Shown: positions 33,880-40,638 of the stretch, piece after piece | Layout of the letters: each line of letters starts with the position of its first letter | Numbering within the stretch: position 1 is the first letter of the stretch | Source of the DNA: Candidatus Paralachnospira avium | GTDB taxonomy: Bacteria > Bacillota > Clostridia > Lachnospirales > Lachnospiraceae | Assembly (NCBI GenBank): GCA_904420245.1 | Contig: CAJFUL010000018.1 | Coordinates: 1-41,453 of the forward strand | DNA: 41,453 nucleotides | Direction of reading: 5' to 3' | The notes under the pieces: model-generated | What the model was told of the DNA's origin: nothing | What the model saw: only the letters and a program-made list of their open reading frames with translations | Database searches by the model: none | Position numbers and translations under genes: made by a program

Positions 33880-35166
33880 ATGGAACAGCAGTACAGTCCT
33901 GAGACCATCTGCGTACAGAGCGGATGGAAGCCGGAAAAGGGAGAGCCCAGAGTGCTTCCCATCTATCAGAGCACAACATTCAAATACGACACCAGCGAGC
34001 AGATGGCCAGGCTTTTTGATCTGGAGGACGAGGGATTTTTCTATACCAGGCTCCAGAATCCCACCAATGAAGCGGTGGCTCAGAAGATCTGCGAACTGGA
34101 GGGCGGAGCTGCGGCCATGCTGACTTCCTCCGGCCAGGCGGCCACATTCTATTCGATCTTCAATATCGCTTCCGCCGGGGATCATGTGATCAGTTCGGCG
34201 GCCATTTACGGCGGTTCCTCCAACTTGTTTACCGTGACCCTGAAGAAGCTGGGGATCGATTTTACCCTGGTGGATCCGGAGATCTCTCCGGAGGATCTGG
34301 AGAAGGAATTCCGTCCCAACACCAAAGCCGTCTTTGGAGAGAGCATTTCCAATCCGTCTCTGGTGGTGCTGGATATTGAGAAATTCGCCCATGCGGCCCA
34401 CTCCCACGGAGTGCCGCTGATCATCGACAATACGTTTGCCACGCCCATCAACTGCCGTCCCTTTGAGTTCGGGGCCGATATCGTGACCCATTCCACCAGC
34501 AAATATATGGACGGTCACGCCATGTGCGTGGGCGGCTGCATCGTGGACAGCGGGAATTTTGACTGGATGGCCCATAAGGATAAGTTCCCCGGCCTGACGG
34601 CTCCGGATCCGTCCTATCACGGGCTGGTCTACGCGGAAGCCTTCGGAAAGAAGGCCTATATCACCAAGGCCACGGCGCAGCTCATGCGGGATCTGGGCGC
34701 CATCCAGTCTCCCCAGAACGCGTTCCTCCTGAACGTGGGGCTGGAGACCCTCCATCTGCGGGTGCCCAGGCACTGTGAGAACGCGCTGAAGGTGGCCCAG
34801 TACCTGGAGGCCAGCGATCAGGTGGCGTGGGTCAACTATCCGGGGCTTCCCAGCAGTCCCTACTATGAGAGGGCCCAGAAATATATGCCGAACGGGACAT
34901 GCGGCGTCATCGCCTTCGGCCTGAAGGGGGGCCGGGAGCTCTCCATCCAGTTCATGGACCATCTGAAGCTGGCCTGCATCGTCACCCATGTGGCGGATGC
35001 CAGGACTTCCGTCCTCCATCCGGCCAGTCATACCCACCGCCAGCTTTCCGACGAGCAGCTTCTGGAAGCAGGCGTGAAGCCGGATCTGATCCGGTTCTCG
35101 GTGGGCATCGAGAATGCGGACGACATCATCGCGGATATTGAACAGGCCCTGGCGGCAGTACGGTAG
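33880..35166 (+). CDS. metY: O-acetylhomoserine sulfhydrylase (Cys/Met metabolism PLP enzyme)
   Basis: 428 residues. It contains TRLQNPTNEAVAQKICELEGG, SSGQAATFYSI, the PLP lysine K208 in STSKYMDGH, and a C-terminal SVGIENADDIIADIEQAL. Length and the long insertion relative to cystathionine synthases favour the MetY type, which makes homocysteine from O-acetylhomoserine and sulfide. A methionine gamma-lyase-like role is a less likely alternative. The RBS is AGAGGAG. No S-box or T-box is seen in the 37-bp gap upstream. Confidence 0.9.
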   Translation: MEQQYSPETICVQSGWKPEKGEPRVLPIYQSTTFKYDTSEQMARLFDLEDEGFFYTRLQNPTNEAVAQKICELEGGAAAMLTSSGQAATFYSIFNIASAGDHVISSAAIYGGSSNLFTVTLKKLGIDFTLVDPEISPEDLEKEFRPNTKAVFGESISNPSLVVLDIEKFAHAAHSHGVPLIIDNTFATPINCRPFEFGADIVTHSTSKYMDGHAMCVGGCIVDSGNFDWMAHKDKFPGLTAPDPSYHGLVYAEAFGKKAYITKATAQLMRDLGAIQSPQNAFLLNVGLETLHLRVPRHCENALKVAQYLEASDQVAWVNYPGLPSSPYYERAQKYMPNGTCGVIAFGLKGGRELSIQFMDHLKLACIVTHVADARTSVLHPASHTHRQLSDEQLLEAGVKPDLIRFSVGIENADDIIADIEQALAAVR

Positions 35167-35183
35167 CCGGAGGGCATAAGGAG

Positions 35184-35230
35184 TCTCCCTCCTGCATAGG
35201 ATGTCCTAGAACATCCTTGCAGGAGGGAGA
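35184..35230 (+). promoter_or_regulatory. 20-bp hairpin sequestering the RBS of the NlpC/P60 gene
   Basis: TCTCCCTCCTGCA (35184-35196) pairs perfectly with TGCAGGAGGGAGA (35218-35230), and after one bulged T, AGGATGT (35198-35204) pairs with ACATCCT (35211-35217) around a CCTAGA loop. The right arm contains the only Shine-Dalgarno (AGGAGGGAG, 35221-35229) for the start at 35240. It may also serve as a terminator for metY, but only TGTTTATT follows. Confidence 0.75.
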
Positions 35231-35239
35231 TGTTTATTG

Positions 35240-36097
35240 ATGTGGAATAACAGCGGGATCGTGCGGGTCCCGGTCATGCGGCTTAAGGAGCATCCGTTTT
35301 CCTCTGCCCGGACGGCGGACGAGGTCTTATACGGCATGGCAGTCCTGATCCGGGAAAAAGTCTCCAAGGACTGGGCGCTTTTGGAGACTGCCTATGGATA
35401 CCGGGGCTACGGCCGTCTTTCGGACCTGGAGAACCGGGAATGGAGCGTGCGCAGATGGCAGAAGGCAGTCCTGTATATGGTGGTCTCGCCGTCTGCCGAC
35501 GTCTATGAGGCGCCGGGCTATCAGGATCCCTATCTGTTCAGCCTGCCCAGGGGGAGTCTGGTGGCGGCGGGGGATCCGGAAGGAAGAGCCGGATGGTGCC
35601 GGGTGCGTCTGGCCGACGGCCGGGGCGCTTATATGAGGAGGGGACAGCTGCGGCCGGCGGATGCGCTTTTTTATTCTGTCCGGACAGAGGAGGATAAGCT
35701 GCGGGAGAGCCTGGTGCGCACCGCCATGTCCTATCTCCATACTCCGTACAGGTGGGGAGGAAAGACGCCCTGGGGGATCGACTGCTCCGGCCTATGTTCC
35801 ATGGTCTATCTGCTCCACGGCATCCATATATACCGGGATGCCGGGATCCGGGAGGGGTATCCGGTGAAAGAGATCCCGGTGTGCCGGATGAAGCCGGGGG
35901 ACCTTTTATACTTTCCGGGCCATATGGCGCTCTATACAGGCAGGCTGGAGTATATCCACGCCACGGGGCGCGCGGGGGAGGACGGCGTCGTCATTAGCAG
36001 CCTGGACCACCGGGCGCCGGGATACCGGGCGGATCTGGCTTCGTCGGTGACGGCTGCCGGGACGGTGTTTGGACAGTCTCTCACCGGGGCTCGATGA
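35240..36097 (+). CDS. NlpC/P60 cysteine peptidase with SH3-like domains
   Basis: 285 residues. Two SH3-like regions (about 1-75 and 80-135, the second with VSPSADVYEAPGYQDP) precede an NlpC/P60 domain with YRWGGKTPWGIDCSGLCS (catalytic C182), GHMALYTG (H228) and YIHATG (H240). Such enzymes cut gamma-D-Glu to diamino-acid bonds in peptidoglycan peptides. No signal peptide or membrane anchor is seen, so a cytosolic, YkfC-like murein-peptide recycling role is more likely than secretion; this is inference. The ATG at 35240 is 10 bases after the SD; a TTG at 35237 is also possible. The SD is buried in a hairpin. The 3' end overlaps the convergent gene by 17 bp. Confidence 0.88.
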   Translation: MWNNSGIVRVPVMRLKEHPFSSARTADEVLYGMAVLIREKVSKDWALLETAYGYRGYGRLSDLENREWSVRRWQKAVLYMVVSPSADVYEAPGYQDPYLFSLPRGSLVAAGDPEGRAGWCRVRLADGRGAYMRRGQLRPADALFYSVRTEEDKLRESLVRTAMSYLHTPYRWGGKTPWGIDCSGLCSMVYLLHGIHIYRDAGIREGYPVKEIPVCRMKPGDLLYFPGHMALYTGRLEYIHATGRAGEDGVVISSLDHRAPGYRADLASSVTAAGTVFGQSLTGAR

Positions 36098-36701
36098 TGG
36101 GCAGGGAATCGTCGTAGTCCAGCACCACCACATCCAGGGCTTCCGGCTGCCAGGAGCCGTTGAGGACGCACATGGTGGACATCTGTCCGGCTTCCACGTT
36201 CACCAGCACCGACAGGAGCGGGTTGAATTCGTCCTGGCTGGGAGTCAGGAAGAAGCCGTATTCTCCGTAGTGGATGGGCTTAAAAGGCGTGACCTCTTTG
36301 AAAGAGACGTCGGCGAAGAGCAGCTTGTTTCCATAGAGGAAGAAATCCAGAGGGCCGCTTCCGTAGGCAAAGTTGGCGGCGCGCAGGCAGCCGGAATTTC
36401 CGGAGAGGACCGGGCACACATAGTCGGGCATCTGCCTTAAGTCCAGGCCGTTGTCCGTCTGGATGACGGCCACCGTGTACTTGATGGGCAGGAAGAAGGG
36501 GAGGGTCTTTTGCAGGTAGATCCGCCTGGTGCGGGTCCCGGCCAGGGTGATGGTGGCGAAGCCTCCGGTCACGGGACCGTAGTTGCTGACAGCCCGGTAG
36601 GAAAGCTCCGGGACAAAAGAGGTGTTGTTCACCGATACCTGAAGGGCTTCTGTATCGGAAGCAGCGTGAAAGAACCGGACATAGGAAGTGATTTCGCTCA
36701 A
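36081..36701 (-). CDS. DUF4397 domain-containing protein
   Basis: 206 residues. SYVRFFHAASDTEALQVSVN at the N terminus is the characteristic DUF4397 opening, followed by beta-rich repeats such as FATITLAGTRTRRIYLQK. These are predicted beta-sandwich proteins, often in Clostridia and sporulating bacteria, of unknown function. The start is a TTG at 36701: an in-frame TGA sits four codons upstream and no ATG fits, while AAAGGA lies nine bases before. No signal peptide is seen. It converges on, and overlaps, the NlpC/P60 gene. Confidence 0.8.
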   Translation of the reverse strand: MSEITSYVRFFHAASDTEALQVSVNNTSFVPELSYRAVSNYGPVTGGFATITLAGTRTRRIYLQKTLPFFLPIKYTVAVIQTDNGLDLRQMPDYVCPVLSGNSGCLRAANFAYGSGPLDFFLYGNKLLFADVSFKEVTPFKPIHYGEYGFFLTPSQDEFNPLLSVLVNVEAGQMSTMCVLNGSWQPEALDVVVLDYDDSLPIIEPR

Positions 36702-36773
36702 GGAAGATCATCCTTTCGGAAAGTGCTGTTGGTTTATGGTATGAAAGATCCCGGCGGCGGTGCAGAAAAAGGT

Positions 36774-36802
36774 TTGACAGTTTTTTACAAAAACCTCAGA
36801 AT
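36774..36802 (+). promoter_or_regulatory. Predicted upstream promoter of fba (P1)
   Basis: TTGACA (36774-36779), 17 bases, CAGAAT (36797-36802). The region is AT-rich. A weak terminator-like AAAAACC/GGTTTTT hairpin (36789-36816) overlaps its -10 and start site. Confidence 0.4.
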
Positions 36803-36833
36803 CCCAAAGGGTTTTTTTGGTCAAAAAAAAGAA

Positions 36834-36862
36834 CTGTTAAAATATGGACTTTATGATATAAT
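36834..36862 (+). promoter_or_regulatory. Predicted proximal promoter of fba (P2)
   Basis: TATAAT (36857-36862) with CTGTTA (36834-36839) 17 bases upstream, followed by a short leader and the AGAAAGGAAGAG RBS. Confidence 0.6.
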
Positions 36863-36909
36863 AAAGGCAAAGCGTGCGACGCTAAAACCATAGAAAGGAA
36901 GAGAAAACA

Positions 36910-37848
36910 ATGCCTTTAGTTACAACTACTGAAATGTTTAAGAAGGCATACGAGGGCGGATATGCCATCGGTGCATTCAATGTGAACAACATGGAGATCG
37001 TTCAGGGCATTACGGAGGCTGCCGCAGAGGAGAAATCCCCCATCATCCTTCAGGCTTCCGCAGGCGCCAGGAAGTATGCCAATGCCGCGTACTTAAAGCA
37101 TCTGGTAGAGGCTGCTCTGGAGGTACATCCCGAGCTTCCCATCGCCCTTCACCTGGACCACGGCGCAGATTTCGAGATCTGCAAGTCCTGCATCGACGGC
37201 GGATTCACCTCCGTTATGATCGACGGCTCCTCCAAGCCTTTTGAGGAGAACATCGCCCTGGCCAAGAAGGTGGCTGAGTACGCCCATGAGAGAGGCGTAG
37301 TGGTAGAGGCAGAGCTGGGTACTCTGGCCGGCATCGAGGATGATGTGAAGGTCAGCGCCGAGGATTCCTCCTACACCAGGCCGGAAGAGGTTGAGGAGTT
37401 TGTGGAGCGCACCGGCGTAGATTCCCTGGCCATCGCCATCGGGACCAGCCACGGCGCTTACAAGTTCAAGCCCGGGACCAAGCCCCAGCTCCGTTTTGAC
37501 ATCCTGGAGGATGTGGCAAGGAGACTGCCCGGATTCCCCATCGTACTCCACGGCGCTTCTTCCGTACCTCAGGAATATGTGAAGATCATCAATGAGAACG
37601 GCGGCGCGTTGAAGGATGCCATCGGCGTACCGGAGGATCAGCTCCGTCAGGCAGCCAGGATGGCCGTCTGCAAGATCAACATCGACTCCGATCTGCGTCT
37701 GGCTCTGACTGCCGGTATCCGGGAGCATATGGCTGCTTATCCGGATCACTTCGATCCCAGACAGTACCTGACTCCTGCCAGGGATTATGTAAAAGCCGTT
37801 GTGAAGCACAAGATCGCAGAGGTTCTTGGCTCCTCCGGAAAGATCTGA
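36910..37848 (+). CDS. fba: Class II fructose-1,6-bisphosphate aldolase
   Basis: 312 residues. Zinc and catalytic residues are visible: D83 and H84 in ALHLDHGAD, H181 in IGTSHGAYKF and H214 in IVLHGASSVP. DGSSKPFEENI and INIDSDLRLA are typical. It splits fructose 1,6-bisphosphate in glycolysis (or the reverse). Codon use is the most biased of the window, and the promoter region is AT-rich, consistent with high expression. It is followed by a strong hairpin. Confidence 0.95.
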   Translation: MPLVTTTEMFKKAYEGGYAIGAFNVNNMEIVQGITEAAAEEKSPIILQASAGARKYANAAYLKHLVEAALEVHPELPIALHLDHGADFEICKSCIDGGFTSVMIDGSSKPFEENIALAKKVAEYAHERGVVVEAELGTLAGIEDDVKVSAEDSSYTRPEEVEEFVERTGVDSLAIAIGTSHGAYKFKPGTKPQLRFDILEDVARRLPGFPIVLHGASSVPQEYVKIINENGGALKDAIGVPEDQLRQAARMAVCKINIDSDLRLALTAGIREHMAAYPDHFDPRQYLTPARDYVKAVVKHKIAEVLGSSGKI

Positions 37849-37872
37849 ATTTCATAAGGCGCTGCGCCTGTG

Positions 37873-37907
37873 GGGCCGCCGCGGACAGGTTCTGTCCGCG
37901 GCGGCCC
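37873..37907 (+). terminator. Strong hairpin terminator after fba
   Basis: A perfect 16-bp GC-rich stem (GGGCCGCCGCGGACAG with CTGTCCGCGGCGGCCC) and a GTT loop lie 24 bases after the stop. Only TT follows, so termination may need a factor, but the stem is the most stable seen here. Confidence 0.75.
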
Positions 37908-37915
37908 TTCCTGCG

Positions 37916-37944
37916 TTGACAAAGAAGGGGGATTTTGTTAAAAT
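37916..37944 (+). promoter_or_regulatory. Sigma-A promoter of the cbi operon
   Basis: TTGACA (37916-37921), 17 bases, TAAAAT (37939-37944). Transcription would start near 37951, leaving a leader of about 95 bases before cbiD. Confidence 0.8.
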
Positions 37945-37978
37945 ATCTGCGGAAGTAAGCGTGCAGTGCAGAACTTTT

Positions 37979-38005
37979 AAGCTGCTGGGATCTCAGCAGC
38001 TTTTC
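37979..38005 (+). terminator. Terminator-like hairpin in the cbi leader (possible attenuator)
   Basis: AAGCTGCTG (37979-37987) and CAGCAGCTT (37994-38002) form a 9-bp stem with a GGATCT loop, followed by TTC. CAGAA upstream can extend it by pairing with TTCTG. A second hairpin, GGCTCC/GGAGCC (38014-38031), lies before the RBS. The hairpin is inside the transcript of the operon's own promoter. I do not see a B12 box or a NiCo-type core. Confidence 0.45.
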
Positions 38006-38046
38006 TGTTGTATGGCTCCGATACAGGAGCCCGGGATGGTGGAAGG

Positions 38047-39198
38047 ATGGAATTTAAAGAGTATGTGATCAGGCAGAATAAAAAACTCCGCCGGGGATAC
38101 ACCACCGGCTCCTGCGCCGCCGCCGCGGCCAAGGCCGCGGCCGGTATGCTGCTTTCGGGGAGCGTGGTCTCTCAGGCGGAGCTGGTGACTCCGGGCGGAG
38201 TCCGGCTGGATCTGGAGATCGAGGATATTTCCAGAGGGCCGGACTATGTGTCCTGCGCCGTCCGTAAGGATGGAGGCGACGATCCGGATGCCACCAACGG
38301 GATCCTGATCTATGCCAGGGTGGAGCGGTCTGCCGGGCCGGAGCAGGTGTCCATCGACGGGGGACGCGGCGTGGGCCGTGTGACCCTGCCGGGGCTGGAC
38401 CAGCCTGTGGGAGCCGCCGCCATCAACCGGGTGCCCAGGCAGATGATCCGGGAGGCGGTCCTGGAAGCGGCCGGAGCCTGCGGATATGAGGGGGCTCTGC
38501 GTGTGACGGTCTCCGTCCCGGAGGGGGAGGAGATCGCGGAGAAGACCTTTAATCCCAGACTGGGGATCCTGGGAGGGATCTCGATCCTGGGAACTACAGG
38601 CATTGTGGAGCCCATGAGCGAAGAAGCCCTGGTAAAATCTATAGAAGTGGAGATGCGTGTCCGGCTTTCCGGAGGAAACAGGAGACTGGTGGTGATACCG
38701 GGAAATTACGGGGCAGTATTCTCCAAAAATGAGCTGGGCATCCGGCCTGAGGAGGCCATGAAGTGCAGCAATTATGTGGGAGAGACCATTGATATGGCGG
38801 TGGCCATGGGGGCGGAAAGCCTCCTTTTCATCGGCCATATCGGAAAATTCATCAAGCTTTCCGGAGGGATCATGAATACCCATTCCAGAAACAGCGACAG
38901 CCGCATGGAGCTTCTGTCCGCGGCGGCCCTGCGGGGAGGCGCGCCCCTTCCGGTGCTGCGAGAGGTGCTGGAGGCGGCCACCACCGATGAAGGGCTGCGG
39001 ATCCTGAAGGAAGCCGGCTTTCTGGAGGCGGCCATGGATCAGGTCATGGAAAAGATCGGATTTTATCTGGCCCACCGGTCGGGCGGGGCCATTCCCGTGG
39101 AGGCCATGGTGTTTTCCAACCTGTACGGGCTTTTAGGAAAGACAAAAGGAGCGGAGGCGCTTTTGGAGGAGTGCCGCCGCAGATGGAGGACAGAATGA
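38047..39198 (+). CDS. cbiD: Cobalt-precorrin-5B (C1)-methyltransferase
   Basis: 383 residues. LRRGYTTGSCAAAAAKAA is the CbiD N-terminal signature, with TNGILIYA, INRVPRQMI, GGISILGTTGIVEPMSE and GHIGKFIKLSGGIMNTHS following. It methylates C1 of the corrin ring in the anaerobic B12 pathway. The ATG at 38047 is preferred over the TTG at 38008; GGTGGAAGG precedes it, though this is a modest RBS. It is the first gene of the cbi operon; its stop overlaps cbiL (ATGA). Confidence 0.95.
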   Translation: MEFKEYVIRQNKKLRRGYTTGSCAAAAAKAAAGMLLSGSVVSQAELVTPGGVRLDLEIEDISRGPDYVSCAVRKDGGDDPDATNGILIYARVERSAGPEQVSIDGGRGVGRVTLPGLDQPVGAAAINRVPRQMIREAVLEAAGACGYEGALRVTVSVPEGEEIAEKTFNPRLGILGGISILGTTGIVEPMSEEALVKSIEVEMRVRLSGGNRRLVVIPGNYGAVFSKNELGIRPEEAMKCSNYVGETIDMAVAMGAESLLFIGHIGKFIKLSGGIMNTHSRNSDSRMELLSAAALRGGAPLPVLREVLEAATTDEGLRILKEAGFLEAAMDQVMEKIGFYLAHRSGGAIPVEAMVFSNLYGLLGKTKGAEALLEECRRRWRTE

Positions 39199-39890
39199 AC
39201 AGAGGAACGTTATACGGAGTAGGAGTGGGATCGGGGGATCCGGAGCTTTTGACCATGAAGGCAGTCCGGGTGATCCGGGAGGCGGATGTGGTGGCCATTC
39301 CGGCGGAGACGCCGGAGTCCTGCGTGGCCTACCGGATCGCGGCAGGCGCCGTCGGAGAGATTTCCCGGAAGGAGCTTCTGTGCGTGGCCATGCCCATGAC
39401 CAAGGACAGGGCGCTTTTGGAAAAGAGCCATGACGAGGGAGCCAGGCGGGTCATGGCGTGCCTGGACGCGGGGAAAAATGTGGCGTTTCTGACCCTGGGA
39501 GACGTGGCGGTCTATTCCACGTATCTGTATATCCATAAGCGGGTGGCGGCAGCCGGATATGAGACGGAGCTGGTGAGCGGGATCCCTTCCTTCTGCGCGG
39601 CGGCGGCGGTCCTTGGCATCGGGCTGGCGGAGACGAAAGAGCCGCTCCATATCATCCCGGCCACCTACGGGGTGGAGGAGGCTCTGGAGCTTCCCGGCAC
39701 CAAGGTCCTCATGAAGTCGGGGAAGAAGCTGGGAGCTGTGAAGGAGGCTTTGCTGCGGTCTGGCTGTGAAGCTTATATGGTGGAAAACTGCGGCATGGAA
39801 GGCCAGAGGGTTTTCCGGAGCGCGGAGGAGATCGATGAGAGCGCAGGGTACTATTCTCTGCTGATCGTAAAGGAGGAGCATCATGGTTGA
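39195..39890 (+). CDS. cbiL: Cobalt-precorrin-2 C20-methyltransferase
   Basis: 231 residues, SAM-dependent tetrapyrrole methylase fold. GVGVGSGDPELLTMKAVRVI is the N-terminal motif, GDVAVYSTYLYIHKRV the SAM-binding loop typical of CbiL, and GIPSFCAAAAVLG follows. It methylates C20 of cobalt-factor II. The ATG at 39195 is coupled to the cbiD stop and has GGAGG five bases upstream; earlier in-frame starts lie inside cbiD. Confidence 0.9.
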   Translation: MNRGTLYGVGVGSGDPELLTMKAVRVIREADVVAIPAETPESCVAYRIAAGAVGEISRKELLCVAMPMTKDRALLEKSHDEGARRVMACLDAGKNVAFLTLGDVAVYSTYLYIHKRVAAAGYETELVSGIPSFCAAAAVLGIGLAETKEPLHIIPATYGVEEALELPGTKVLMKSGKKLGAVKEALLRSGCEAYMVENCGMEGQRVFRSAEEIDESAGYYSLLIVKEEHHG

Positions 39891-40638
39891 TTTTGTAGGA
39901 GCCGGTTCCGGGGCGGCGGATCTGATCACTCTCCGGGGAAAGAAGCTGCTGGAGGAGGCAGACGTGATCATCTATGCAGGCTCCCTGGTGAATCCAGCCC
40001 TGCTGGATTACAGGAAAGAGGGCTGTGAGGTCCATAACAGCGCCTATATGACGCTGGAGCAGGTCATCGACGTGATGGTACGGGCAGAAGAGGAGGGAAA
40101 GCATACGGTGCGGCTCCATACGGGAGACCCCTGCCTCTACGGCGCCATCAAGGAGCAGATGGATGAACTGGACAGGAGAGGGATCCCGTACGCGTACTGC
40201 CCGGGGGTCAGCTCTTTCTGCGGAGCGGCGGCGGCCCTGGGAGCGGAGTATACCCTTCCCGGCGTGTCCCAGTCGGTGATCATCACCAGGATGGCGGGGC
40301 GGACGCCTGTGCCGGAGAAGGAGTCCATCGCTTCTCTGGCGGCCCATCAGGCCACCATGGTGGTCTTCCTGAGCACCGGGATGCTGAAGGAGCTTTCCAG
40401 GGAGCTGACGGCGGGCGGCTACGGGCCCGACACTCCTGCCGCCATCGTCTATAAGGCCACGTGGCCCGATGAAAAGGTGCTTCCCTGTACGGTGGCGACT
40501 CTGGCGGAGACGGCGGAGAAGAATCAGGTGACCAAGACGGCTCTGATCGTGGTGGGCCATGTGCTGGACAGCGTGTACGACCGTTCCGAGCTCTACAATC
40601 CGGCCTTTACCACGGAGTTCCGGAAGGCGGAAGTCTAG
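39883..40638 (+). CDS. cbiF: Cobalt-precorrin-4 C11-methyltransferase
   Basis: 251 residues. VDFVGAGSGAADLITLRGKK, YAGSLVNPALLDY, HTGDPCLYGAIKEQMDEL and PGVSSFCGAAAALG are characteristic of CbiF/CobM. It adds a methyl group at C11. It overlaps cbiL by 8 bp and is followed directly by cbiG, so translation is likely coupled along the operon. Confidence 0.94.
   Translation: MVDFVGAGSGAADLITLRGKKLLEEADVIIYAGSLVNPALLDYRKEGCEVHNSAYMTLEQVIDVMVRAEEEGKHTVRLHTGDPCLYGAIKEQMDELDRRGIPYAYCPGVSSFCGAAAALGAEYTLPGVSQSVIITRMAGRTPVPEKESIASLAAHQATMVVFLSTGMLKELSRELTAGGYGPDTPAAIVYKATWPDEKVLPCTVATLAETAEKNQVTKTALIVVGHVLDSVYDRSELYNPAFTTEFRKAEV

Noticed and set aside
33679-35037. 452-residue minus-strand frame opposite metY
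   Set aside because: It crosses the gap between two plus-strand genes and has no domain; metY is clear.
36741-36893. Small plus-strand frame before fba (about 50 codons from an ATG at 36741)
   Set aside because: It lies across both predicted promoters and the leader, has no RBS, and would be untranslated spacer.
37945-38046. Cobalamin riboswitch before cbiD
   Set aside because: The leader is only about 95 bases and I find no B12 box; at most an attenuator-like hairpin is supported.
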